Shown piece after piece: positions 53,027-63,415 of a stretch of 64,000 bases of DNA. The stretch is from Rhynchopus sp. YZ270_cl-10 (Eukaryota; Euglenozoa; Diplonemea; Diplonemida; Diplonemidae). The stretch is taken from the NCBI GenBank assembly GCA_964035575.1, contig OZ037891.1, positions 310,001-374,000 of the forward strand, given 5' to 3'. How positions within the stretch are numbered: position 1 is the first letter of the stretch; each line of letters opens with the position of its first letter. A program made the position numbers and the translations under genes. The notes below the pieces were generated by a model. The model was given only the letters and a program-made list of their open reading frames with translations, made no database searches and had not been told where the DNA came from.

Positions 53027-56000
53027 ATGTCATCTCTTTCGGAACCTAACACCCTTCTGTGGGTACGCGCAGCGGAATGCCCTTGGTGGCCAGCAAAGGT
53101 GTGCGACGTGGCTGCGGCTGGGTTCGAGGCATCTGATATTCCTGCAGCTCCGGGGAACACTTTGGTGTACTTTTATCAGTCATACAACGCATTGTGGGTG
53201 GATGTAGGGGATGCAGAGGTGGCTAAGGCACTGACCGAGGCTGACCTGACCGAGGAGGAGACCACAAAACGTGTCGCAGAGGCAAATGGCGATGCGGGCC
53301 TCCACACTGCGATAAAGGAGGCACTCACAGACCTTACCACAGGTCGCAAAATGGACCTTGTTGAAAAGGGTGATGAAGCTGCAGAAGCAGAGACAGCAGA
53401 GGGGGCGGACCCGGCGCCCATCGGGGACAGCGTTGTGACAGACGCAGTGATATCAGATCTGGAGAACATCCCCTCGCAGATCACGCAGGACAGCACCGTG
53501 AAGGAGGAGGTGCAAGAGGATGGTATGATTATTGGGAAAAGTGGAGGGAGGGTGGTCGAGGGGGGGTTCTGCATTGAAGGGATGTTTGAAGTCTTCTTGA
53601 GGGGGGGAGGAGAGTTTTGTGGGGGTTAGTTAGGTGTGGTTGGGGATGTGGAGGTGGGGGTTTTTTTGAATTATTTAGAGTTTGCGGCGGAGGTTCCCTC
53701 GTTCTTCCTTCTTGTGATATATGATGGAAACCAACACGGAGTGGGGTTTACTCCCTGTGTGCTGTGGAAGCTAAACGTTTTTTTCCATGCTTTAGCTGAG
53801 AGTTGCTGCTGTGCTGTGTGGGAGAGTTGCTCTGTTCGTGATGATCAAATTTGTATTTGCACGTCAATATGAAGCATCCGTGCTGCTGATTCGTCAACAC
53901 AAAGTCAACACCAAAACACATCTGCTGATCAGCACCATGGCCGCCACTGCTTCCACACCACACCTGCATGATGACAAATCATAATCCCAGCTCGCTGATC
54001 GACACTGATTATAACCGGATACGTTTCACGATGGTCTACTGAACACACTTCCCCCTCACTCTTTTCCTTCTTGCAACACATGATGAAAAACACGATCCCT
54101 TGTCCGCCCAACACAGAGTGGGGTTTACTCCCTCTGTGTGCTGTGGAAGCTAAACGTTATATTCCATGCTTTAGCTGAGAATGCAAGACTTTGGTTTGCC
54201 GTCTTTTGTGAAAACCCACTCTTAACTGCGTGCACACAGCACGACATGCATGCTGCACGGATCAGGGGTGGGCAGAGAACACAACGAGGTTCCGAACAGT
54301 TTTTGTAAACAAAATTTCTTTTTGCAACACATGATGAAAAACACGATCCCTTGTCCGCCCAACACAGAGTGGGGTTTACTCCCTCTGTGTGCTGTGGAAG
54401 CTAAACGTTATATTCCATGCTTTAGCTGAGAGTTGTTGTTGTGCTGTGTGGGAGAGTTGCTCTGTTCGTGATGATCAAATTTGTATTTGCACGTCAATAT
54501 GAAGCATCCGTGCTGCTGATTCGTCAACACAAAGTCAACACCAAAACACATCTGCTGATCAGCACCACCGCTGCCACTGCTTCCACACCACACCTGCATG
54601 ATGACAAATCATAATCCCAGCTCGCTGATCGACACTGATTATAACCGGATACGTTTCACGATGGTCTACTGAACACACTCCTCCCCACCCCCTTCTTCGC
54701 TGCACATATGAATACGAGCCAGATTCATTTTTACAATTTTATGGTTTTCTGTCAACACCTTTGACTTGGAAGAGGAACCTAGCGCACTCTCCTCCCACGT
54801 CTCCCCCAACCCTCTACAGACTCCTCAAACGACGACCTTGACCTCAAAAAATCGAAAAAATCGAAAAAGGGCAAAAAGGAGAAGAAAGCCAAAAAAGAAA
54901 AGAAAGAGGTATTCACCCACACACCTTTTCCAACACCTTTTTATACACCCTACCGTCTCACACAATGTACATAATTCTACCATATTGAACCCCGTTTATG
55001 TTAGACGATGCGTGGGCAACTCTATCTTCAAGACTTTATCTTGAATTATTTTTTTTTGCTTCTGATGTGCCCTGGTATATTGGTTACGTACATTCATGGC
55101 ATTGCACGCTACTTTATCCCCACTTTGTTGCGTATTTGACATCATTTCTTTTTTCCAGAAAAAAGAGAAGAAAGCGAAGAGAGAAAGAGAAGAGGAGGAT
55201 GCCACACCTGCCGCACCTGAAGCAAAACGGCAGAAGAAGACTGAAGAGGCAACTGCGACCCCGACTATGTCACACGAGGACCGCGTCCGCCAGGACTCAC
55301 GACGGGCTGGTATTAACGACTCGGAGTTGTACCGGCTAAACGAGATGCTGACGATTGCGATTAACACGGGGAATTTGACGGAGCAACGGACAGTGTTGGA
55401 ACGGTTGACGCAGATCCAACCGACGTTGGCGCAGTTGAAGGAGACGGGGGTGGGGAAGACGGTGATTCAGTTGATCAACACACCGTTGCAGCCGTTGGCG
55501 AAGGTGTTGGTGCAGATGTGGAAGGCGATTCTACCGGAACCGCCAAGGAACATTGTGGTCGAGAAGTTCACACCACAGGTGGAGGTGAAGCAGGAGACAC
55601 AGGATCCAAGCTTTACACAGCCCTTCCCTTCGCAGGCAGAATCGAATGGATCTCAGGAGGTGTCACAGCCGCAGGAGACACAGGACGAGGTGCAACACAT
55701 TCAGCGTGAAGGCACACAGTACACAGCACGCCCCGAAGGAAACGACTACCGGACCGGCATGCAGACGCGTCTTGTTAAGGCGCTCAACACTGCAGATGAA
55801 GAAGGCCGTTCAGTGGTGCCCGCAGGGGACGCAGGCCAGCTGATGGTGGACCATCTTGCCTCTGAAATGGTCAGCCAGCTTGGGCTTAGCATAACATCTG
55901 TGGAAGCGCAGCGTGTCAAGTTCAGACAAATCCTCTCAAACCTGCAAGATCCCAAAAACGCAAGCTTCCGCGAAATGATCCTCTCCAAGCCAGGAGGTGT

Positions 56001-56726
56001 ATACCAAGCTGTTGCCACCATGTCCACAGCAGACATGGCAAACCCAGAGAAGAGAGACGAGATTGACAAGACAACGCAGTACGAAAGGTATGAGACTAAA
56101 AAAATACTCTTTTTTTTCCCTGCGGAGTGTCAGTGCCTGCGTCCCAGAGGCGTTTGCACTATCAACTTCACCTCTTTTTGCACGATGGATTCCGCCCGGC
56201 TTGGAGTCATTTCAATTTTTTTCAAGTCTGGGTCAATCTGAAGTTTTCTTTGGATTTTTTGAGTATGGGATGTCATTGAGGAACCAGAATAGGTGTTCAT
56301 CCAAAGTACTGGTCTTTGTGTGGAAGTGGCACTCCACCCCCTCAGCATCAAAAGTGCACTACGATACATAATTTCTTTTCGAATTTTCTTCCTTTGAAAG
56401 ATCGGCTCGAAACCTTTCCACCGGAACTAAAGGGCCAATCAATTACATTGTTGTGCTTTTCTTTTTAAATTTACAAAATAAAGAGGAGACGAAGCTGGTG
56501 GATAAAACTCCATCTTTCGATTGAAAATTATATCTTAATCTCTTTCCTTCACAGAGACGCGATGAGAACCGACTTCTCCAAGCCAATCACAACCGACCAG
56601 TTCAGATGCGGACGTTGCAAGAAGAACAGGACGACGTACTTCCAGATGCAGACAAGATCTGCCGATGAACCGATGACAACCTTTGTCACGTGCGTCGAGT
56701 GTGGAAATGCCTGGAAGTTCTGCTAG
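53027..56726 (+). CDS. Transcription elongation factor TFIIS with N-terminal PWWP domain
   Basis: Exons 53027-53522, 54820-54908, 55159-56087, 56555-56726; all introns GT-AG, phases consistent, 561 aa. The PWWP domain is at the N-terminus, with the motif PWWPAK at 19-24; PWWP domains bind methylated histone tails and DNA. A Lys-rich linker follows (about 172-205). The TFIIS N-terminal LW domain is at about 248-320, and the central RNA-polymerase-binding domain at about 392-500. The C-terminal zinc ribbon has Cys523, 526, 551 and 554 and the [10 protein letters not shown] loop, whose Asp542-Glu543 is the pair that stimulates transcript cleavage by stalled RNA polymerase II. All TFIIS parts are complete. 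Trypanosome TFIIS2-1 is reported to carry a PWWP domain, hence the euglenozoan suspicion. Intron 1 (1297 bp) holds a large duplication; intron 3 holds a small stem-loop repeat. Confidence 0.95.
53732..54680. repeat. ~300-bp tandem segment duplication inside TFIIS intron 1
   Basis: 53732-54050 is repeated almost exactly at 54362-54680 (offset about 630). A third partial copy, 54075-54181, matches 54325-54431 (offset 252). All three start with CACAGAGTGGGGTTTACTCC or a close variant. The segment holds the words TGCTGATCAGCA and CAAATCATAATCCCAGC. No protein is inferred. Confidence 0.9.
56132..56170 (+). repeat. Shortened GTGCCTGCGTC-class repeat in TFIIS intron 3
   Basis: AGTGCCTGCGTCCCAGAGGC, GTTTGCACTATCAACTTCA. 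The inner CCGCCGATGAACGG hairpin is missing, but the AGTGC/GCACT closing stem is kept. Confidence 0.75.
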
Positions 56727-57553
56727 ACTTTTCACAAAGATACTTTTTATTTTTTTTTTCATTTTTTTGGGGTTTTTCCGGGGTCATGTGGTGGATGTGT
56801 TATTTTGTTTTTGTTTTTTGGTTGCAAATTAAAACTCAAGAGAATACGCATTGTCTGCGAAAGAGTTGTTCTTTTTTCACAATGCTCTTCTCTTTATTGC
56901 AACTAATTTTCCTTCAAGGGGTGGGGCTTTTTTTTTTTTTTTTAAATGTGGGGTAAAAAAAAGGGTTCAAAGGGGGGGAGGATTGACATCGGGGGTATAT
57001 TGTTCATTTTCAAATTTTTTTTTATCGTTCGTTTTTTTTTTTTTGTAAGAAAAGCCCGCTTTTCCACTTTGATTTACTTAAAAAGAATGGAGGGAGGGAA
57101 ATGGGGGGTTTTTTGTGAAGGAAATAACGAGAAAAAAAAAGAAAAAAGCTTTTTTGCATAAAAAAAATGAGGGGGGTTTCATTTTTTTTCTTCCTTTTTC
57201 GACTTCTGTTCTGAAAAATTTACATCGAACTATTCCTTCCTTTGCGTTGCACTGGCAAAAGGCAGACTGCTGAGGATACGTATCCGCTCGAGGCGCGAAG
57301 TCTGTTGTACTCATGTCCTCTCCTCTCCTCCCCTCCCCTCTACTCCCCTCCACCCCATTCAGCAAAACACACAATACACACAAAAGCCTTTCTTCTCTCC
57401 CCATAAAAAAAACTACAAAAAAGAGAGACGTAACAATGACCTACCAATCTTGGCAACACAAATAACACATTTCTATGACCGTTTAAAGGGCTAAAAGAAT
57501 CTGTGCTGCCCTTTTTAACCACCCTCCCCCCTTTTCCCTCACCCCCTTTTACG
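56727..57553 (+). other. Spacer, TFIIS to the 57554 gene
   Basis: T-rich and then A/G-rich DNA with homopolymers; the last 250 bp are pyrimidine-rich (CTCCTCTCCTCCCCTCCCC near 57310-57350). No repeat of the named classes and no gene seen. Confidence 0.65.
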
Positions 57554-60500
57554 ATGACACCAACAAACCTGAATACAACTGTCACAGCTGCACCGACTAC
57601 CACCACCACCACCACCACCACTACAACCACCACCTTAGCACGTCGCCGCCCTACTTCAGTTCGCTCTGCGTATTCATCTTGCTCTTCGGAAGTCTCGTTG
57701 TCTTCGTTGAGACGGTCGCCTTCATCGCTTTCTCCTAATGCATTGGGGACCAGCAGAGGACGGCGAACCAAACTGTTTCAAGATGCCCGCTCACAACAGT
57801 CAGCGTCAAGCAGACGGGGTGGAGGTAGTGTGATAGGCAACTCCGGTGGCACCATGCCAAGTCGTACATACGATCTGTCGTGGGTGGCGATAACGATAGA
57901 TGAGGAGGAAGACATCCACGACGAGGAGCTGAAGGAACGGATCTTGATGCTGTACAAAAGACACAACCCCAGGCGTGTCAGAACTGTGGAGGAGCAGTAT
58001 GTACGGTATAGTGGACGTTTGATGCAGCTTTATAAGCAGATCCGCATCAAATACGAGAAGGAGGAGCACGAAAAGGAGCAGTTGTACTTGCAGGCGATAC
58101 GGACCAGAAAGCAGCTCCACGCGTTGATCCTTAGCCACAACAAACACGTCATGCGAGAGACAGAAGTCGCGCTCATGGTGGAACGTCTCCTGGACCCGAA
58201 CTCTGAGACAGAGGCGAAGATGAACGCAAGCTTCACCTCCTATTCAAACGCAACCGCGACGCACACTGCTGCAGGCAGGCAGAAGAGCAAGGAGGACTAC
58301 GAGGAGGCAGTTCTCAAGCAGGTTCTGCTCTCCTACCGCATCGTTGACGAGGTTTTGCAGACCACCGAGCCATCAGGCGGAAACAGCCCCACTGGCCACA
58401 GCCCCACCGTTCACAGCCCAATCGGACACAGCCCAATTGGATACAGCCCCATCGGACATAGCCCCACCGGCTACAGCCCCACAGGAAACAGCCCCACCGG
58501 GCACTACCCAGAAGCACGCTCTCCATATACCCCTTCCGCCAACCCCCCTGTCAGCCCACTGCGGCGTCCGCCTGACTTCCCCGGATATGTCCCTGCGACA
58601 CCTTCCGAGGCGGGGGGGTTGCTGTCCAATAACAATAGTTTTGCACCGAATGTAGAGAGAAAAGAGCGTGTCGAGAAACAACACTTGAATTTGGAGGAAC
58701 GACGGCAGCTTGCGAAGACACGACCGGGGGATTGGTATGGGGTGGTGCGCACGGATATGGCGGATACGGACATCGGTGTGGGGCGGTTCAGCAACGAAGA
58801 GGTGAACAAGGCGTCGAGGAGGCTACGGAGACGCAACAAAACGAACACTGTGCTGCAGAAGAAGTACTCCCCCTTCGGGGCAGCCGCCATGACTGCCTAC
58901 GCCACGCTGACGGAGCAGACCCTGTCTACCCTCACAGCACGCCAGCAGATCATCACACTCATGCAGCGCCACAACCCTAACAACATCCACAAGATCGACG
59001 AACTTCTCCTCGTACACAAACTCAGCGAAGAAGACCTCTTACGACTCTTATTCCAAAAGTACGAACCAATTCAATACTTCGAACTGATGGCAATAGAAAC
59101 TGCCAAACGGCACCACGCCTCTCGCCAGGCACATTACAAAGAGGAAGCGCATCGTTCCAGAGAGCGCCGTCTTGAAGAAAAACTGCGTAAAAAGAAGGCG
59201 CAAACGAAAGACACATTGCTGCCAACACCGTTTGGTACGATTCACTCACGATTTGTTACAACTGGTGCAGATGGTGCTGCGAATGCACAATGGGCTGAGG
59301 TGTACGACATCCTTGTCCGACACGACCCAGCTCGGGTGAAAGGAAAGGGCATGGCCAAACTGATGTCCGATCACATCGGTCAAGAGGATTCTCTTATCCG
59401 AGAACTTCGCAAGACGTATGAACCTGAGGCCCTCATCGTCGACGATATTCAACGATACTTCCGAATGTACTTCCCAGAAAAGGTTGCATCAGGAGAAGCT
59501 GGTCAGATTCTTCATGAATACCGTGGAAGGGAAAAACACCTTCTCAACAGTCTTATCAAACAGTTCGAAGGGATACCACTACCAGAGGTCCATACCGTAC
59601 GGCTCATTCCAAAGAAGAAAGAGCGCAAAATTACTGACGACATTTCACCTCTTGGTCCAGAGGATGGATATAGTTCAAGCGATTCCGACACAGAGCGGCA
59701 GAAGAGACGGCAGAAGACCTGCGAGGTGCATGGATGTGTGTTTTTGGCTCTTCCCGGGAAGATGTACTGTGACAGACATATTTGCCCGGTGTGTTTCGTC
59801 CAAAAAAAGCTCCGCCATCAGGACGAATGTCTTGCATGCAAGGCAGAAGAGGAGGGGATTGATGTTCGACATATCACACAAACACAGTTGGTTGCGCGGC
59901 GTACTGCGCAGTTTGCACAGAGTATTGAGCCGAGTTTGGCGTTTATTGTGTATAGGTGCACTTGGGACATACTTCTCCGCTATATGTGCAGATGGGAGCT
60001 CTTCTGCGAAGACCGCGCTGAAGACCGCCGTGCCTACGAACAAGAAGAACGTGAATGGGCAGAGCGCCTCGATGCCATCCAGGACACCCCTCGGTTTGAC
60101 ACCCCAGACCCTACCACACCCCACGCCACTGCAGTGCTGATGGAAGATGACGGAGGGGTGGGCACCTTCATGGGGGAAAACCACTCCAGACATGGCGACT
60201 CCTTCTTCTTTTGGAGGAATTCTCCTGAAGACGATCTCGCCTCCACCGGGTCAGACCGCACCGAACAGACGGAACCCTCTGTTTCCACGCATTCCTTATC
60301 TTCAAAGGAGGGTGTAGGTGTAGAGGAGGATGTGCCCCACCTTGATACGCAACACCACACGACCTGTACAGAGTATCGTGCCTTTACGACATCGTTGTTA
60401 GGGAATTTTGTGAGGGAAACTAAATCGTTAGATCCGACGGATTTTCGACAGCATGCGTTGCTTCCGGTGCAGAATGGAGTTCATAGTGCGAAACCATGTC

Positions 60501-61012
60501 TTAAGGTGAATGTCTCGGAAAATGATGCAAATTTGGATGTCAGAAGCAGCACTCAGAGGATTTCAATTTGCAGCCAACACAGTCTTCTCCTACGCGAGAG
60601 AGAGATGCATTTGTGCAGTGGAGGAGGGGAGGTGGATAGGGCGACCCGGGTTCGTGCAGTGATGTATTCAGTAGAAGGGCGATCGGTGTTGTTTAAGCTT
60701 GGGGATGGGAGGGTGAGGGAGGTGGACGCTGCTGGCATGGATTTAGGGGGCATAGCTGAGGTAGCAGACAAGGCGGAGGTGCTGCACAACATCAAGCGGG
60801 AGAGGCGCGGAGGGGACGCATGGGGGCTCAGTGCAGGGGCCGGAGGAGGGGACTCCCTCTGTGCTGTCCCAGGCACCGGGGTGCTCTCCCACGATGTCGC
60901 CCCGCTCTCCCCAACGGCGATTCGCTGCATGAATCGCACTACACGGACACGCCCCTGGGCACCCCCGCCAAAGCCGGTCCAGCTCCCTACAACGCAGGTG
61001 GACTGCTTTTGA
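57554..61012 (+). CDS. 1152-aa protein with RHNP...KYEP repeats and a Cys/His cluster
   Basis: Intronless, ATG 57554 (the frame is open to 57503 without an ATG) to TGA 61010-61012. Four copies of a ~45-residue helical repeat occur at about 125-170 (LYKRHNPRRV...IKYE), 462-505 (LMQRHNPNNI...FQKYEP), 580-625 (LVRHDPARV...RKTYEP) and 629-673 (RMYFPEKV...GREKHLLNSLIKQFEG). Similar YNP...GREEELF...KYGPEP repeats are, from memory, common in trypanosomatid proteins of unknown role. A Thr run is near the N-terminus. Residues about 275-320 repeat the pentapeptide (H/Y/N)SP(T/I)G nine times. A zinc-like cluster at about 722-764 runs CEVHGC, YCDRHICPVC, CLAC. The C-terminal 300 residues are disordered-looking. 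Function unknown; a cytoskeletal scaffold is a guess. Confidence 0.85.
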   Translation: MTPTNLNTTVTAAPTTTTTTTTTTTTTLARRRPTSVRSAYSSCSSEVSLSSLRRSPSSLSPNALGTSRGRRTKLFQDARSQQSASSRRGGGSVIGNSGGTMPSRTYDLSWVAITIDEEEDIHDEELKERILMLYKRHNPRRVRTVEEQYVRYSGRLMQLYKQIRIKYEKEEHEKEQLYLQAIRTRKQLHALILSHNKHVMRETEVALMVERLLDPNSETEAKMNASFTSYSNATATHTAAGRQKSKEDYEEAVLKQVLLSYRIVDEVLQTTEPSGGNSPTGHSPTVHSPIGHSPIGYSPIGHSPTGYSPTGNSPTGHYPEARSPYTPSANPPVSPLRRPPDFPGYVPATPSEAGGLLSNNNSFAPNVERKERVEKQHLNLEERRQLAKTRPGDWYGVVRTDMADTDIGVGRFSNEEVNKASRRLRRRNKTNTVLQKKYSPFGAAAMTAYATLTEQTLSTLTARQQIITLMQRHNPNNIHKIDELLLVHKLSEEDLLRLLFQKYEPIQYFELMAIETAKRHHASRQAHYKEEAHRSRERRLEEKLRKKKAQTKDTLLPTPFGTIHSRFVTTGADGAANAQWAEVYDILVRHDPARVKGKGMAKLMSDHIGQEDSLIRELRKTYEPEALIVDDIQRYFRMYFPEKVASGEAGQILHEYRGREKHLLNSLIKQFEGIPLPEVHTVRLIPKKKERKITDDISPLGPEDGYSSSDSDTERQKRRQKTCEVHGCVFLALPGKMYCDRHICPVCFVQKKLRHQDECLACKAEEEGIDVRHITQTQLVARRTAQFAQSIEPSLAFIVYRCTWDILLRYMCRWELFCEDRAEDRRAYEQEEREWAERLDAIQDTPRFDTPDPTTPHATAVLMEDDGGVGTFMGENHSRHGDSFFFWRNSPEDDLASTGSDRTEQTEPSVSTHSLSSKEGVGVEEDVPHLDTQHHTTCTEYRAFTTSLLGNFVRETKSLDPTDFRQHALLPVQNGVHSAKPCLKVNVSENDANLDVRSSTQRISICSQHSLLLREREMHLCSGGGEVDRATRVRAVMYSVEGRSVLFKLGDGRVREVDAAGMDLGGIAEVADKAEVLHNIKRERRGGDAWGLSAGAGGGDSLCAVPGTGVLSHDVAPLSPTAIRCMNRTTRTRPWAPPPKPVQLPTTQVDCF

Positions 61013-61094
61013 GATTATTCTTTTTTTTCCAGAATGTATGGAGGACTGCATAGTTGGGGGGGTCCAAGTACAACTCTTTTTGGTCGTGTACCAA

Positions 61095-61138
61095 GGTGCA
61101 TAGGTCATGAGAGGGATTTTTGTATTGCAGGTCATTTT
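61095..61138 (+). repeat. Diverged ACGAGAGG-class repeat
   Basis: GGTGCATAGGTCATGAGAGG, GATTTTTGTATTGCAGGTCA, then T's. It lies 83 bp after the stop of the 57554 gene, so it may be in that gene's 3' untranslated region. Confidence 0.65.
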
Positions 61139-61588
61139 TTTTTTTTGTGTTTGGTTCTTATATTTGCAAAAATTGTATTGTGTTTGAGAGGGGTGATGTG
61201 AGCGTTTTTTTTTTTTTTTATTCCATCTTCATGAATAAAGCGCGCCGTCTTCCATTACCAAAAAGAGAATCCCTCAAAAAGAAAAAAAAAACTTTTCGTT
61301 GTATTCAACTCGCATTCATCTTTTTTTTTTTATTTGAAAGATTCTCAATTTTCTTCTCGTATTTTTTTGTGTTCGTGGGGGGGGAGGAAGGGTTTTTATT
61401 GGGGGGAGGGGAAATCTTGTAAAACCATTTTGATGCATTTGGAGGAATGGGTCAAAAGAAGGAAGAGGATGTGAAAGGGTGTTTAGGAACAGAAGGGGGG
61501 GAGGGGGGAGAGGGTGATGCAGTGGCAAATTCAATAGCCACGCTGTCTCTCTCCCCACTCCCCCCCCCTACTTCCTTCTTTGTTGAAG

Positions 61589-61684
61589 GGTACACTGTTC
61601 GCGAGAGGGCTTTGTATTTCAAGTCAAACCTTTTGTTTTAGGTGACTAAGCACGAGATGCTTAGGGTCATCTTATAAACGTTTC
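61589..61684 (+). repeat. Tandem pair of ACGAGAGG-class repeats
   Basis: 61589-61632: GGTACACTGTTCGCGAGAGG, GCTTTGTATTTCAAGTCAAA. 61641-61684: GGTGACTAAGCACGAGATGC, TTAGGGTCATCTTATAAACG. The TACA type is followed directly by the CTAAGC type, joined by TTTTGTTTTA, which supports treating them as one superfamily. Confidence 0.88.
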
Positions 61685-62296
61685 TTTGTTTTGAGAGTAG
61701 AAGGTGCATTTGTCGCTTCACATCAAATCCTTTTCCCTCTTCTCTTTGTCCTCTTCTCAAATGAATAATGAAAACCATCCGTTAACGCAAAAGCCGACCT
61801 ACTTTTAGGTGTTTTTTTATGGGATATTTGGGGCCATTCAGAGGAATTAATTGGGTCCATCACATCGTTGCGAGGGGACCTCCCCCTGAATAGCCTCAAT
61901 ATTCATTTGTAAAATATCCTGTCGTTTTACTTCACCGGAGAGAGACCAAAGCAAAGATGCCACACTAGAACCGGTTTTTTGGTGTTGCATCATGTTCTTG
62001 GTTGAAGACGCAAAAAATAATTGTGCAATAAAGTGCATTGGGAGCGCTTTGTATTTCAAGACACATTTTTTCTTTTTTGGAAAAAAAATTTTTTCTGGTA
62101 ATTTGTTGGATTCGTGTAGCTGTCATGACAGTCTTCTCTGTTCAATGTCTTTTTCTTCTTCGTCTCTCAAGAACTGCACCACATCATGACGCTTATCGTA
62201 ATCTATGTGTGCCGTTCAAAATAAAACATAAAACCAGAGCAACAGAGAACCAACCATTTCCCCCCTTCTTTACCTACTTTTTTAAACCCCTCTTTA

Positions 62297-62340
62297 GGTG
62301 TCTAAGTGTGAGGCTTGGGATTCATCTTGCCCAACAATTT
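62297..62340 (+). repeat. ACGAGAGG-class repeat (CTAAG type)
   Basis: GGTGTCTAAGTGTGAGGCTT, GGGATTCATCTTGCCCAACA, then T's. The stem CTAAG/CTTGG keeps pairing through a G-T pair. Confidence 0.7.
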
Positions 62341-62357
62341 TTTTTTCAGATACCAAA

Positions 62358-62456
62358 TACCGTACCGGTAACAGAGACTGGCCGTAAAAATGACCCTTTT
62401 CCGGGGTGTAAGGGAAGTTTGACCCTTTTTTACGGTATACGTTACCGGTACAGGTA
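62358..62456. mobile_element. ~100-bp inverted-repeat element
   Basis: TACCGTACCGGTAAC at the left is mirrored by GTTACCGGTAC(A)GGTA at the right, and CCGTAAAAA by TTTTTACGG inside. A further TTTTTACGGTAC word lies at 62547. Non-coding. Confidence 0.6.
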
Positions 62457-62975
62457 CACCGTATTCGTACAAAATTATCAACCGTACTAATGCTCGACCT
62501 TTTCAGGGGTTTTCTGGAAGTTCGCCTTTATTACGGTCGATAATTTTTACGGTACTTGGATGACTGTTCTAGACAAAGTATCAGAACACCACGCATAGCC
62601 TATGTATGCAACTGACGATTCTTTGCAATGCTTCACCAAAGCTTCAGTTACCTTTGGAGTAGAACACTATTCACGCTTATTTTCCCGTTCTTTTTCTTTC
62701 TGTTGTTAGATTCCTGCCTCGGGAATAATCAAATGATAATTATGCACAAAAACCATCGCATTGGTTCGTACACGAAAAATAGGGATAGTGCTGTGGATAC
62801 TGAAAAGACTGTTCTGTAAAGTTTTTCTTTTTTGAAAAAAAAGAAATCTGTACCTTTGAAATTTTATCCTTCGGGCGACTTTGTGTCATGAAACCCGTCC
62901 TCGGACAGGGTGAATGTCGAACTGTATTTTTCCCCGAGGCCCAGTGAATCAGTGCAACAAGACATTATTTTTTTT

Positions 62976-63095
62976 GTGCCTGCGTCCGCCGATGAACGGT
63001 GAGGTGTTTGCACTTCCAACTTCCCCTTTTTTTTTTGCTCTTTCAACCCCTCTAGGTGAAACATGAGAGGGGATCTTTTTGCCAACTTTTTTCTG
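62976..63095 (+). repeat. GTGCCTGCGTC-class repeat followed by ACGAGAGG-class copy
   Basis: 62976-63022: GTGCCTGCGTCCGCCGATGA, ACGGTGAGGTGTTTGCACTT, CCAACTTC. 63055-63095: GGTGAAACATGAGAGGGGAT, CTTTTTGCCAACTTTTTTC. Both share the ending (G)CCAACTT plus T-rich DNA. Confidence 0.8.
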
Positions 63096-63415
63096 TTATG
63101 CCTCTCCCTGCATCCATTTCATCTTACAAAAATTTGCATTTTTTTTTTCCCTTCTCTGTGTTTTGTCTTTTTTTTTTCAGAACTGTACGAATAAAAAACC
63201 CTTAGACAACGAACGGGGGGAACCGGATTAACACCCGACCAGTTTCCCTCAATGCACATAATCCTACCAACACCCTTGCTCCCCCCCTCTCCCCCTACCC
63301 CTTTTTTCCCCTCATTGTCCTCATCGTCTCCCTCCCTCATTCACCTCTCTCTTTCACCCTCATTTTTAGGTTGTGTTATTTGATTATGATCATGTGATCA
63401 ACCGTACACAGCACC

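Larger units (their letters stand above)
61013..63415 (+). other. Repeat-rich spacer before the J-domain gene
   Basis: No gene recognised. Contains stem-loop repeats at 61095, 61589, 61641, 62297, 62976 and 63055, a degenerate one near 62028-62064, and an inverted-repeat element at 62358. The final 200 bp are C/T-rich and end CATTTTTAG about 45 bp before the ATG, a possible splice acceptor. Confidence 0.7.

Noticed and set aside
27699-63022. GTGCCTGCGTC-class repeat as a hammerhead ribozyme (it has CCGATGA)
   Set aside because: The required CUGAUGA and GAAA core pair is not present in the listed copies.
15977-63095. Stem-loop repeats as tRNA genes or tRNA-derived SINEs
   Set aside because: Too short, and no A-box/B-box (GGTTCGA) pair or cloverleaf could be found.
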